Assembly (NCBI GenBank): GCA_963281155.1
Contig: CAUJLY010000002.1
Coordinates: forward strand, 2,108,001-2,172,000
Direction of reading: 5' to 3'
DNA from: Rhabditophanes sp. KR3021
Taxonomy: Eukaryota; Nematoda; Chromadorea; Rhabditida; Alloionematidae
DNA length: 64,000 nucleotides
In this document: positions 47,950 through 60,801 of the stretch, one piece after another
Numbering within the stretch: position 1 is the stretch's first letter
How the letters are laid out: each line of letters starts with the position of its first letter
Made by a program: the position numbers and the translations under genes
Notes under the pieces: generated by a model
What the model saw: only the letters and a program-made list of their open reading frames with translations
Database searches by the model: none
What the model was told of the DNA's origin: nothing

Positions 47950-48188
47950 ATGTATCTCAAATTCTACACATCCGAAGAAGGCAAACGTGTCTATACTTTG
48001 AAGGTTTGTTTAATAAATTCATAATATTAATTCCTAACTGTTTTTAGAAACACGATGCCAATGGAACTTTAACTGTCTCAGCTCATCCAGCCAAATTTTC
48101 ACCGGAAGATCAATTCTCTAAGTACAGATTAATTACTAAGAAGAGATATGAATTGCTTCCCAATCAAGTTAAGAAAACTCTTTATTGA
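47950..48188 (+). CDS. NOP10: H/ACA snoRNP protein NOP10
   Basis: Exons 47950-48003 and 48048-48188; 64 residues, the same length as human NOP10. MYLKFYTSEEGKRVYTLKKH corresponds to MFLQYYLNEQGDRVYTLKKF, followed by SAHPAKFSPEDQFSKYRL and ITKKRYELL. NOP10 is a core subunit of H/ACA ribonucleoproteins that guide pseudouridylation and stabilise telomerase RNA, binding the pseudouridine synthase dyskerin. The 44-base intron falls between the two Lys of TLKK. Confidence 0.95.
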
Positions 48189-48880
48189 GCAAATATTTAC
48201 TCTTTATTTTTGTTGTTTCTTTTAATAAAATTATTTTGTTAATATTTTCCCTTTATCTCTTCAATTTAGATGTCCAAATAACTAAATGGTATTAAAACAT
48301 TACCGTGGCTGCATTTGATCCAAAGATGTAACAGAAGTTGTGGGTGTATTCTCACTTACAAGTTTTTTGTACTAGTTTAAATGAATTGACTTTCTTTAAA
48401 TGTTTATGCATAATTTGAGTTGTTTTATAAAGAAATATGATTACATTTTGTTACAATCATTACTTCCAAACCCATCAATTTATATGTACCAATAATAGAT
48501 TTCGTAAACTATCTCATTGTACTTAAACTTATGTTTTGTTTCGACACAAGTATGTGCTACATTTGGTAGTTGTTATTTAGATCATAAAAAGATACACATT
48601 ATATTTATACATTTTCAAAATACTTTTTATGACAAAAAATACGATTATAAAGTATAATATAATAATAAAGACAAAAAATAATTAACAAACAATACCCTTA
48701 GACAAAAGAGAAATTGATATAAAAAGGATTTTCTTTTTTCTTGTTAGGCATACTCCTACTCACAAGGTTTATCAAGAAGATCAAAAATTTAATGTACAAT
48801 TTAAAAGCTCGAAATGCGTCAAAATCTTTCACTAAGCACCGGGTGGTAACATGAAAGCCGAGAATTGTTGAGGGCGGTCT
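48189..48880. other. 3' spacer between NOP10 and ARID1 (tail to tail)
   Basis: Convergent gene ends. AATAAA-type signals lie just after the NOP10 stop (48225) and, on the minus strand, in the 48.6 kb region for ARID1. No coding sense is seen. Confidence 0.5.
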
Positions 48881-51800
48881 TTAGGCTGAGGCAGTCACAA
48901 TTGCTGGTGAATTGGTTTCTGAAGAGGGTGTAACATTTGTGGTGACTGAGGGCTCGTTAGGTGAGACTGAATTTGGTGTTGGGCCTTTTCCTGATTTTGA
49001 GCCTTCTTCGTTTGTAGGAAGGTCTTCGGTCTTGATGGTCAAACCTTCATCTGTAGGCAAGTCAGTTTCCTTTTCTGGCTGAGTTGACAAGTCGTCATAG
49101 TCCACGATGTCGTGACAAATAATTGGAGGTGGATACAAGTTTCGAGAGTATTGGGAGACTTCGAACAAAATATTATTAAACATCTGAGTAATCTTTGGAT
49201 CGGCGGACTAAAGAAGGCCATTAATAAATATTCAACAATAATTTAACTTACAATAAAATTACTTGAAGACAATTCAAGAATACTATACTGATGTTTCACA
49301 AACAACCCAACATTCGAAGGAACCTTGGAAATATTAAACAAAATATTACCAGCTCTGCGCAGCATAATCCAAGATGTGCCCATCGAATCAGAACCATCTC
49401 TCAAAACTTGAGGGCCATGTCTATTAGTCAAGTCTTGCATATTATTGTGGATGACTTCAATAAAGCACATCAAATGCTTGACAGCATCTGTATCGTTGCC
49501 TAATATTAGAGACACTTCTTGGTAGGAATTGCCAAGACAATCCAGGATGACAAGTGAGAATTCACGATCTCTGATGGAGATGTCGTCTTGAAGACTGAGG
49601 TAGGTGCTTAGGACTTTGACGAATTCGATGTTTCTGTTCATTGGCCCGGTAGCCCATATCAAATCTACATTTCCCTCTTGGATTACTAATTTCCCGAGAA
49701 TGTCGAGAGCAAAGTTTTTAGCGTTTGAGTCTCCCGAGATAATTGATTCCCTGGCTTGAATTGACTTACTGGTAGACCAATGAATCAACCCATCCAAAAT
49801 AGTAAAAGCGATATCGGAGTCATATTCCATCAAATTCAAGTGCCCACAAATAAAAGACAAAATGACAAAGGCATCCTGACGAAGTGTATCTGCGACATGA
49901 TCCAAAATTGAATTATCGTCATCATCTTCCTCTAACAGCATATCTCCCATCAACTCATCTTCTTCCTTCGCTTCTCTTTTATCTTCCATATTTGAATAAT
50001 TTAGTTTCTTCTCACCACATCTCAACTTAAGACACTTGCCCAGTATATTCAACAAACTGTAGCTTTTTCTCATTGCATGCTCATTTTTAGGAAGAAAGGC
50101 GAATCCACGAATGATATTTGATAATGCCAAGCATCTATCAGCTAATTGTTGAGCAGACATGTGTCTAAATGTATACAACCCGAAATTCTTTTTCCTATCA
50201 ACTTCTGTCTGAATTAACTTGATATCCTTTATACTTGTGCGTTCATTTAAGTCCACAACGTCTTCGGTCTTTACCTTTACAACTACACCGTTTTCACACT
50301 TCCTGCGTTTGAGCGCTTTCATTTCTTCCAATTCTTCCTCAAAACTGACAATATTCTTGATTTGACACGAAATTCTTTCCGCAAATCCTACACCAAGACC
50401 TTTGCTGTAATTAACGGCAACGGTATCTGCTCTCATAGTCTCATCGTACAAGTGTGAATCCAAGTTAAATGCAACAGGCCTAATTCTTCTCAATTCAATT
50501 GGCATTTCTCTCTCTACAAACCTCAACTCCTTGCTCTTATTCTCGGCAATCTCAGTCACCTTAATAATAGGCTTTGCCTCCACGGTTGCCTCTTCTTTGA
50601 TAACAATTCCATTTGAATTGGATCCTCCATTAGAAGCACTACCATTAGTCAACGGCTTCATATTAAGACTCTCATCAAATTCAGTCTGCAACACTTCTTT
50701 GTCTTCGATCTCACGAAGCCCACTAGTCGTCTTGTAACCCTTAAATTCTTCTGGAAACAGCAAAGCCAAAGTAGCTCTTAAATGCTCTAGTGACAATGTC
50801 AACAAGTCAGGCATAGCCTCGAAATTAAGATACAAATTAGGTTCTGGGTCATACAATAAGATAGTCAAGTTATTAATAGCCCAACTTGTTTCTGTATCCA
50901 ATCCACTTCTCAACGCCATAATATACCTCTTAGGATGATACGTTTGTTGGATGTCCTTGATAAACATCTTCTTTCTCTTTCTACAGTTTTCATACGTGAT
51001 TCCTTCAATAGTATTTTGAGGCATCATCTTTGGAATGGGGACAGAAGGGGCTACAGTAAAGCAAGACATTTGATTTGAAGAACCCATTTGGCCAGGCGGC
51101 ATCAGTTGTTGAGGAGTGATTGCATTTCCCATATGATGCTGATTTTGTGGCGTTATTGGAGGCCTTTGCTGACTATTAGGCGGCAATTGCTGGTGAATTG
51201 CTGCATACTGAGGAGGAACCATGCCTTGTGGTGTAGAAGGAAATTTAGATCTGTTTTGAGATTGCGGAGCCGGCTGAGGTGAGGGCTGGGGTGGCGCCAT
51301 TGCTGGACCGGCTAATTGAGGAGGATATCCGGTTGGGGGTCTTCTTTGCTGGCTGTTTGGATTGGCCATGGGGGGGAATTGTTGCTGTTGAGCTGAGTTT
51401 GGAGGTGGTGGACCCATTCGAGGAGGCCACATTCCTTGAGGAGTCTGCATATGAGGAGGATATCCTTGCGGTGGCATTTGCATGGCACCTGACCCTCTTT
51501 GGTTGTAGGGGCCTGAATTTGGAGGTGGGTAGTATGGCGAAGCGGAGCTTTGATGCGGTGTCACAACAGGTGTATGCAATTGTTGCGGAGTAGGCTGTTC
51601 TTCAGCGATCGAGGACATCCTACTAGAATCTGGAGTTCCAGGTGGCGGCGGGCCAGCAGACGGAGCTCTCGAACTAACTTGAGAAGGAGTTGCGGATTTA
51701 ATTTCAGGTGGACCGCTTTGCTGCTGGGGCTGCTGATGCATTGGCGAAGGGCCAGGTAAGTGAGGATAAGGTTGAGATCCAGGATATGGAATATGCTGAG

Positions 51801-54800
51801 GAGCTATAGTAGGCATGTGATGGGGTGGAGGGTAGTAGCCACCATGTTGATTCGGAGGCATGCCTTCGTAACCTATGTGTTCTGGAGGCATGTTAGGATT
51901 TCTCATTTGGGGCATAGGTGGTTGGCCTCCCATCTGAGACATCGGCGGTTGGCCTCCAATTTGAGACATAGGTGGTTGTCCTCCCATCTGCGACATTGGC
52001 TGACCTCCCATCTGAGACATTGGTAGCTGTCCTGTCATCTGCGGTTGACCTCCCATCTGTGGTTGTCCCATCCTCGGACCCATATTCGGCCCTGGGCCAT
52101 AAAATCCAGGTTGTTGTGGAGCATGATGAGGCCAGCCATTGTATGGCACTTGCTGCTGTTGATACTGATATCCTGGGCCCATTTCTGGATGGTGGGGAGG
52201 TTGCGGTGGAAAACCTAAAACCAATAAATATCAGTTGATAAATAAAAAATGATTTTTAGTATGTACCATATCTGGTCAGAGGATAAATATACCTCTGATT
52301 CAAAGGTAACTCAGGTGGTGGCCCTTTGGCGTAATCAAAACTTCTAGGTGATGATTGGTCAGGCCTCAGGGCTGGTTGTTGTTTGCAATTGTTGGAACTA
52401 ATGTTGAAAAAGAAGGTTTAAACTATATTAGTATAAACGATATTGGCATGTCAACCCTTCAATATGCACTCTAAAATAATTAGCACCAACAGCTTTAGGT
52501 TAACTTAAAGTAGAGTCTCTTAATGAGTACAATAAATGAAGTAAAAGAAATGGAGTGGACGATATTTTCGCGTTGAGAATATGTTTTGGAATGAAAATGG
52601 GTATAAATTGAATTAATACTTCACTCAAGATATATCATATGTGGTATAGAATAGTGGCGTTATATTTATGCAAATACGCATATGTGTATTTGACACCGTA
52701 TGAAGATGTAATAATAATATTAGTCAACTATTAGTTAGCGCGAATTAATAAGGCTTCAAGTAGCACATACGCCATTGCTCTTCCCTACTACTTAGTCCTT
52801 ATATGAATTTAATTTTAATGAGGGCTATCTAACTAAATGACTTCAAACGTATTTGTAGAAACATTCTTAATTAACCTCATATTCATTTTATAAAGAGGAA
52901 GGTGTTAATTAAATTGTTTATCAAAGACTTCATTAATACGGAGAATAATTTAAAATAATTTAAAAATAATTAGATGTCTTCTTTTGATTCAGTCTATCCA
53001 AGACCTATTTATTTACTTTTTAATCGTGCACCAGCTTTTAAAGATGGTAAATCATAAGGATATCTAATTAAAGTGCAATTTTTTAGAACTATTTTGAATT
53101 ACTCCTAACTATTGGCAAGTATTTTAAATTATTTGTACCTAATAACTAACTACAATTCATAATTGCATATCCCAAAGTGCACATATCAAAAAAGTAATAG
53201 AAGTTAAGATTAGGGATAAACAATTTTTGATGAATATTATAAATTATGTGTTTGTATGGGTGAATTCCACTCATATTATTATATGGGATGTTTACATGTT
53301 TTTTATAATTTAAATAAATATATAATATATAATTGGTATGGAACAATGTACAACAACACGTATAAATTTGTTAATGCCACGCTCTTGTAAAGGTAGTAGT
53401 AGTGTTAAGGATGTGTGTATGTATAATATTGAGCTTAACTTAAAAGGACTCTGAGCAATGTATAATATATTATTTTATTAGTTGGTGCCACTAAAACTCC
53501 TCTCTTACTTATCAGCTGGCTTTGTCGTATACGTCGTATAGATGTCAGGAAGCTTTTTGTGTATTAGTTCAAGGCACAACCTTAAGCCTCTCTAAGTATA
53601 AGTGAGAAGCGCGTGAACGGCTGCGCATAGCAACCGAAAGCTCATTAGTATATTGGTGCACAGATATAATAAATAAAAGAGTTTGTATGAATATATGGGA
53701 TAGGGCCTCACACTACATGTTTATTTGATATCTGTTTGAGATAACTCATTTCCTGTTGTATGTTTGATATTTAGTTCATTTACTTACCTTGTCCTTGCTG
53801 GTGAGGTGGCGCAAAAGGGGGCCTTATTGAACCTTGTTGTGGTTGTGGTGTGGTAACCTGAGGTTGGTGAGAAGGTGGAAGCTGCTGTTGCTGGTGATGC
53901 AGAGGAGGTATGTTTTGAGGGACTGGGGTCATCGGTTTGGAGGCATTTCCTTGGCTAGGTGGTCCCTTAGCCATCGGTTCTTTGTCTTTCCGTTTCTTTT
54001 TCAACTTGTCGGCCTTTTGCACGGATTCCTCGTAATTTTTACCCGTATCTTCGCATTCTAATCTTAAGACATACTTTGTGTAGTGTCGCCGTAATTGGTA
54101 ACCTCAAAAGAAAATATTATTATTTGTTAATTGAAAGTATGTGTCTACCTGCAGCTGCTGAATTGACCATGTTAGGGTGGCTGAGAATACACAGGTTTCT
54201 CCAACCTCTTTCCTTGACAACGGAGTCAAAGCCCCCTCCTTCTACTACACCTTTCCATAGACGGAACAAATCTACCGGTATCTTACTAACACAGGGTATT
54301 GCCGTAATAACATCCTCATTTGCCTCGCTAATTTTGTATAGTCTTTCAAAAAAGGCTCTTCTTTCTGCCATCAGTTGTGGATTCCTTTCATCTAATTCGA
54401 AGTAAAGGGTCGTCGCCATCTTCTCTATTAATTCGGCAGGTGTCATTACTCCTGCGCGGCTTGACGATGACGCAACTTGTTCTGAAGGGGTCTGTGGAGC
54501 CGTTTTCTAAATAAAAAGGTTAGTTTAAGTTTACGATTAAAGTTTATCTTATTTATCACCTCAACAAGAACCTTCTTTTCCTCGTAAATATGTCCTAAAC
54601 ACTTATGTTTTTCCCTATTTTTTCGTAACACGTAAGCATTCTTTATCATTATTAAGTATATCTATGCGTATATGTCTCTATATCATGTGCGCGTCTCTTA
54701 CACCGCCAACTTATGATATCAATAAAAGTATATGTATTACTTTTACTAATTAAAAATTATCAAATAATAACTAATTTCCTAGCATTATCCAATCTTTTCG

Positions 54801-56777
54801 GAAAATAGGGGAGACCGCGAAAATGTGGTATAGCGAGTCTATGCAAAAACACTTACAACCCCAAAACGTTTCATGGATGTAATAAAAATAATTTGCATAA
54901 AGAGATTCTGAATTAGTAAAAATAAGTCTTAAAAAATTTGAGAAGTCACTTAATCAAAACAATTTCTAATGCCTACCCAATGACATACCCCTCAAATTCG
55001 ACTGTTTTATAATGTCTGATTACTTTCCCACAAACTAAACTACATAATTCAATATTAAGATGATAATCAAAAATATAATTAATCTGATAATGAGAACGGT
55101 GAGGTGCCGCAATAAAGACACAATATAAATTAAGCTCAAGATAATTAGCTGATGATGAGCACGACGCATGGAATTAAGTGAGAAGGTAGTAAAGTGCACA
55201 AAATAAAGTTCACTACTATAACATTGCCCGAAATTAGTTTAATGAGCATATCTTGCAAAATGAGCTCAAATTAAGATAATAGAGTGCAACTCAAGATTTG
55301 AATTGTTTGACCAAATAATAATTGTTTTGGTAAAACTTAATATTTAGGATGGAAAACCTTTAATATTTTGCTACTAACTCTCTCCAAAGTGTACTTTTAC
55401 ATTGGATCAAACGTTGCACTAACATGTTTATGTGTAAATGACCCCCTAGGTAAAGTACAGCCTATCTAACAGGACATTTCTTATTAAAAGAATGATGCCA
55501 TTCATATTAAGTGAATGATACTCATATTAGAACAATTAAGTCCATTTCTTATTGAAAACAACCCTTTTACACATTAATTTCTGTTAGTATTAACTTTAAA
55601 TTACTTACTTGACTTGTCGATTGATTAGACCATGAAGGCGAATTCATCATAGATTGTTTTGAATCTTCGTTGTCTTCTGTTACTGATGAGTTTCCACTGG
55701 GGCTTGCTCCAGGTTGAGAAGGTGTGGATGATTGTTGTTCAGTAGTAGAAATAGAATGATTGTTTGATAAATTATGTGGTGCAGGAGGTGCAGGAGTTGG
55801 TGTCGACGACGACAACTTATTCCAATCACTATTAGGTGGGTGTGGTAGGGTTGATTGGTGGTGAGGAGAAACTCCATTTGACAGCTTTTGTTGTTGGAGT
55901 ACTGTTCCACCACCGTTTGAATTATTTGTGGTTGTGGTGTTATTGGAGGTGTTGATTGTTGGAGGCCCTAAAGGTTGCCCCATAAAGTGATTTCCATAGT
56001 AAGGATGCTGGCCTGGTTGTTGAGGAAGAGGTTGAGCTGGCAAAAAACGAGGTTGTTGTTGAAGCCATTGATTATTGTTTGGGGCAGGGATATTTGGTGG
56101 GAAATTAGTAGGAAACGAGTGTGGCGGAGGCATATTATTTAAAGGCCACGAGGGCGGTAGATTCTGCTGTTCCTGTAAATTTTGAGAAATAGGGGTGCCG
56201 AGATCAGTACCTTTAGCCTGTAATAAGTAAATATATAAGACATCAATTAATATAAATAAACTCATAAATTAATATAAATCAAGAAGATGTGAGGAATTAA
56301 CAAGTCGATTACAACCTAATAATAAGTTAGCTGTTTTGACCTTTGAACGATCAATTTATACGGGCAGTGGATTATGGATTATGTGAATTAAGTAAAGTTG
56401 TTTTGGTAAACAATATAAACGACTAGCTAATATATTAATTAATTATTGAATTGATCTATTTATTAAGCAATGATACTTACATCTGATTCAACATTATTTC
56501 TTTCACCCAAATCCGAGTGACCACCAACCATATTAGTTTGGATATTGGTTTGGATGTTAGTTTGTGAGGATGGTGCAGTCGTGGTGGTATTTGTGTCGAA
56601 ACTCGTACTTGGAACAGGATCGATTAAGTGTTGTTTTGTAGATAATTTATTATTTAATATTGTTTGTTGAGCAGGGGAAGTTTTGGTAGAAGGTGAATTA
56701 GAAACTACAGCTTCTTCTGCCCCTTGGCCTGTGGTGGTCACGGTAGGTGATTCGGATAGTTCCGACATTTGTGTCAT
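48881..56777 (-). CDS. ARID1: ARID1/BAF250 (Osa) subunit of SWI/SNF chromatin remodeller
   Basis: Exons on the minus strand: 56777-56481, 56217-55609, 54506-54149, 54102-53788, 52397-52267, 52214-49252 and 49207-48881. The N-terminus is Ser/Thr/Gln/Pro-rich; the ARID DNA-binding domain follows (LIEKMATTLYFELDERNPQL, FLRL-type VDLFRLWKGVVEGGGFDSVV, then YQLRRHYTKYVLRLE), split by an intron after SAAAG. A long Pro/Gln/Met-rich region with MGGQPPMSQ repeats precedes the BAF250_C domain (RYIMALRSGLDTETSWAINN, NLTILLYD, LADRCLALSNIIRGFAFLP, AFTILDGLIHWSTS). Exon 53788 leaves phase 1, whereas exon 52397 needs phase 2, so a small exon of 3n+1 bases is missing between them. The BAF250_C core carries the usual acidic insert (LLEEDDDDNS). 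It acts in the nucleus as the defining subunit of the BAF complex. Confidence 0.93.
51895..52080 (-). repeat. tandem 27-base coding repeats in ARID1
   Basis: About five imperfect copies of a nine-residue unit (MSQMGGQPP, MSQIGGQPP, MPQMRNPN and so on) in the low-complexity part of ARID1. Copies differ mainly at third positions and keep the frame. Such Pro/Gln/Met repeats are expected to vary in number between individuals. Confidence 0.8.
52398..53787. other. ARID1 intron, 1.4 kb, should hold a missing small exon
   Basis: AT-rich except for a more GC-balanced stretch at about 53480-53640 (cagctggctttgtcgtat; gcgcgtgaacggctgcgc). It has no long open frame; it could be a regulatory element or a structured RNA, but no known RNA signature was found. 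The phase mismatch of the flanking exons predicts a short exon here. Confidence 0.35.
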
Positions 56778-59613
56778 CAATTACTTACTGTTTGAGGCTA
56801 TCAAGTACCTTAGCACATGATCACACTCAAAATCAAAATAAATAGTATTGGCCGAAAGAGGCTTTTAAAGTTTGGCTATATTTACAATTATTCTGAAACA
56901 CTATCATTAAAAGATCATTTAAAAGACAATAGTTGTTATAATTTACAAATATGAACGACAGCTTCACGTAACTATCTATAACTACAAATAGATGCAATTA
57001 AACCGAAAAAAGTACAAAATAAATGAAAATAAACATGAAAATAAACGGAAGTTAAGAGGATTATTAATTAATTTGAATTAATATTCCCATTAAATATTAA
57101 TTAGAGGAAGTATAAGAAGGAATGTGTTGTAGAATAATATTAATAGTATTAGACGATTACTATGTTATGTTATATTAAGTTATATTATGTTAGATGTTGT
57201 AAATGTATAAGGGAGGTGTTTGTTTTTAAGGATGCTCATTCTAAAATTATGGAATAATAGATATGACCAATTGCGTAAGTAAGTTTATAAAAAAAGGATA
57301 CTATTAGATGGATACTTTTTAATACACCAACCTAAACTTTATCATTTGGCTTGGAGTTGATAGCGGCAAGCCAAAAGAGCATTAGTTTCATTGATACTAT
57401 TTTGTGTATATTTTTGTCCCTTGAAGAGAGAGCGCCATTATTTAGTTTTTGTGGAAGTAAAGGAGCTCTTTGAGCATTCGTCGAAAAAAGCTGCAGTACC
57501 AAGGCCCTCGTTGAAAGAAGAATTGTGGTGGTTAGTTATTTTATTCGCTGAGCGAAGTTTGGAGAGACTGGCATGGTCGCAGCTGACACAATCTCTCCTT
57601 GGTTCGTAATATAGTGGTGAAGAAAGTAGAATATATTTATGCATATAAAATTTATATATGTAGAGAATGGGATGCATTGAGCACTCTTTGGTCGTGGACA
57701 ATTGACATTAGGCAGCCTATAGAACGAAGTTGTACATACAAACAACGTTACATACAAAATATACTATTCAACTATTCTATCTATCGTAGTATAGACGCGT
57801 CCATCTTTCCCTTTACCCAAACAAAACTATTGAGTCGTATTAAAAAGTAAAATAAATGGTGCGGCGATCCTTCAAATTGTGTCAGGGCGCGAAGATTTGC
57901 GTCGATACAGGCAAACCGCACCATCAATGCTACTCTGCCTCAACAGGCAAAGAAGAGGTAGGTCGAGTTGAACATTCGACGTCCGTTGTGTGCAAGGGCC
58001 GTCTAAATTATTTTATATATGCAAATAAATATATTCGCATCCGTTCTTTCTGTTTGTCTTGTCATGTGGGTCGTGTCGGCAAAATATAATACAAGATTGG
58101 TCGTTGCTAGAGAACCAGTGGTAAATATTTTGCGGGAAGCCTAGATTGATGGTATGTTGAATAGTCTGTTGCGTCTTTGAATCCCCGACGCTGACTGACC
58201 GTATCAACATCACAAATAAGAGAGAAAGGAGAGTATACAAATTGTCGAATATACATAATGCCAAGTTGAGGCGCGAGAAGACGTTGTCAGAAGATATATG
58301 TGCTCTGCCACTACTAAAAACACTTTTTTGTTTGTCTCCTCTACAAAAGAAACCATTCACCCCAACACTACTTTATTGTCGTGGAAGAAGATGATGATGG
58401 GGTGATTGATATCAAAAGGCTACGCTTTAAAAAAACTCTTTTTTACCAAAATTCGAACTTGATAATTGAATATATAAAACTATAATAATGACATCAATTT
58501 CGTAATTAATTATAATACATGTAATTACAATTCATATTTTGGTTCGTCTTTTTTATTCACCTTTCAATTGATTCGATTCATTTGACTATTTTATTTTAAG
58601 TAAGTTTATATGGACAAAAAGTATTTGAATACATAGATATAAAGTATTCATAGAGTACGTATATTTATATTGTAAATTGTTGGTTGTATTCATGAAAGAG
58701 ATGACAAACAGGAGAAGGTCGTTTAAATTTAATTCCTCGTCTCTGAAGTCATGTGAATCATCATTATTTGTGTTAACTTTAGTATCTTGTTCTGGATTGT
58801 AACGACCTGCGCACAAAAATAAATATAAAATGTATTTATTCTACAAATTTTATACGTATCCACCATTTTCAAAAGTAGTTGTATAAATTTTATTATGAAT
58901 ATATAAATCAATACAATAAAAATTAACATACATATTTTATATCGAATAAATCATACAAACATCTAAATACTTAGTCTTATATCAAGTAGTGGAATGTCCT
59001 TTAATTATGCGTATGATATGTAAATGACCGTGGATAAGGTAAATATGATTGCTAAATAAAGAACGATTTAAAAGCAACAAGTATACACACTAATATACAC
59101 AACAATATACACTCAATAATACATACAAAAATACGCACACAATAATAATTTAAGACAATAATGGATGAAAGAATATCAAAGACAAAATTTAATGGGAATA
59201 CTAAAAAGAGACCATAGACAAATAAATGATTGTGAAAGTATTAGGATTAAAATGCAAGTTGTAAACTGCTCAATGACAAACGATAACACTTAATTAACTT
59301 TAAATAGTGTAAAACAGTATTCGGAATGTGATAATAAATCAAATGATAACACATTTTAGAAGGGGTGAATGAGTTTATTTATAAATATTGTTTAATCTAA
59401 TCAAAGGAAACAATGGGCACTCTCACGATTAACCTTTTTTAATGTGTAAACAATGATTTATTGTTGATTATGACGGGTAAAGAAGGAAGAATAATGTGAA
59501 CCATTGCAAATATTATATCGACACATCACCTTCAATAGATCACATTCACTTTAATGGTTTGTAGTTTGATTTTAATGGCTTGGATCATGCTTACTCAACA
59601 AAAGATGTCTCAG
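56778..59613. other. ARID1 upstream region
   Basis: Contains an unusually GC-balanced block at about 57390-58390 that stands out from its surroundings (cggcaagcc, gtcgcagctgacac, gcgaagatttgcgtcg, ccccgacgctgactgaccg). Open frames in it (57391-57609, 57856-58089 plus; 58013-58360 minus) have no recognisable domain. At 58803-58586 (minus) an exon-like frame after 'ttttgtgcgcag' reads RYNPEQDTKVNTNNDDSHDF and RDEELNLNDLLLFVISF; it may be a terminal exon of an unknown minus-strand gene. The remainder to 59613 is plain AT-rich spacer. Confidence 0.4.
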
Positions 59614-59775
59614 TTACTTCTCTTTCAGGTCACCGTTCCGTAATCTTTGTTTTAGCCTTTCTCTCGGCTCTTCATTTGTGTTGACCATTGTGTGATATAA
59701 TATAAGTGCCGAAGCAATTATTTGAAATAAACAAAAAAGAAAACAACATAATACATATGTTAAAACCAAATGCAT
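59614..59775 (-). CDS. possible small single-pass membrane protein
   Basis: 53 residues: MHLVLTYVLCCFLFCLFQII then ASALILYHTMVN as one hydrophobic, Cys-rich segment, followed by a charged tail NTNEEPRERLKQRLRNGDLK. The frame is open upstream (to ~59829) without an ATG, so there may be an upstream exon. 'AAGAGAA|gtaact' at the end could instead be a splice donor to the 58803 exon. Family unknown. Confidence 0.4.
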   Translation of the reverse strand: MHLVLTYVLCCFLFCLFQIIASALILYHTMVNTNEEPRERLKQRLRNGDLKEK

Positions 59776-60039
59776 ATCGTGGATAGAACTACTGCCTTCA
59801 GAAATTACCGAAAAACTTGAATATGTCAATTAGAGTTCAGCATTCATATTATGTGTATTATTTATATTATATATGTTTATTAGCATAATAAATTAGTTAT
59901 CTTACTCTTATCGTTTAGTTTCACTGCATGTTTAGAACTGTTTGAACAGATTCTCCTTTAAAAAAGTAGGAAGCAGTTGGTGAAACACAAGAGCAATTTA
60001 TGTTGCTCTATCTAAAGTACAGTGTACTGGAGATTCAAA

Positions 60040-60801
60040 TTACATTTTACAATTTTTACATCCAGATTCAGGCTTAGTCGCTTCATAAATTTTAGATGGA
60101 TAAATAGCATCAGTGTCGTCATAAATTGTTTTTTCATCTTCAATGTAGACCTTTTTTATCTGATACTAAATACCTTTGACTTTCTTGTTTATAGTTCAGA
60201 TTTGGTGATGTTTGTGCCGTGTAAGGAATTGACAAACAAGGGTGATTAATAAAATTTTTAAAAGAAAAAGAGTTTTTGATATTTGAAAAGTTGTGATAAA
60301 CTTGTCAGCAGCTCTTATGTTTTTTGGCAAATTTCTTCAACTTGATGGCCCAACATAAGCCATCAAAAGTTGGAAAATGTATGATTGCGTTTTCACAGCA
60401 TTCTTTTGATGTTAAAATATTTCCACTGTGATTGTAACTGCTTATAATGTTAGGCCATGAAGTATGCAAGAGATCCATGACACATTTTCATCTTTTTGAA
60501 GCTGTTCATTGGTAAAAATATTAGTATCAAAGAGAAATTGAATATATCTCAAAACTTCGTAATCATTAAAATCCTTGTTTTACTCATTAATTCCAGCAAC
60601 CGTAAAAGGCAAACTTTAACCAATGATTAACTTAAATCAGCGGGTCTTATTTAACTTTGATGAGGATACGAGCAGGAAAGTCAATTGGAGTCTGTGCTAA
60701 TGGTAAATTATATAAGGCAATTGTAAGTTTAAATGCCGTTATAATTAATAATAGAATGACAGCAAAAAAGAAAAAATTTCTAAGCTTTGTCGACTAGGCA
60801 T
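60040..60801 (-). CDS. lineage-specific secreted/anchored protein with frame breaks and an in-frame TGA
   Basis: Exons 60801-60656 and 60573-60040. With one extra T in the T6 run near 60764-60769, exon 1 reads MPSRQSLEIFSFFAVILLLI (hydrophobic anchor or signal) and TIALYNLPLAQTPIDFPARI. Exon 2 reads DFNDYEVLRYIQFLFDTNIF, then with one extra A near 60490 (in GATGAAAATGTG) VMDLLHTSWPNIISSYNHSG, CCENAIIHFPTFDGLCWAIK and KFAKKHKSC. There a TGA (60307-60305) interrupts, but the same frame stays protein-like for another ~85 codons (YHNFSNIKNSFSF, PYTAQTSPNLNYKQESQRYL, IYPSKIYEATKPESGCKNCK). The first part resembles the 61.8 kb gene in layout. It is a pseudogene, or a gene with consensus errors, or (least likely) it has recoding at TGA. 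Confidence 0.5.

Noticed and set aside
50531..52238. Several plus-strand open frames opposite the big ARID1 exon
   Set aside because: They arise from the low-complexity, stop-poor Pro/Gln/Met coding region on the minus strand.
53480..53640. Possible snRNA or SL RNA gene in the ARID1 intron
   Set aside because: No U1-U6 or known spliced-leader consensus is present; only a change of base composition.
60022..60249. 75-codon plus-strand frame (Phe/Ile-rich)
   Set aside because: Antisense to the better-supported coding exon of the 60 kb minus-strand gene.
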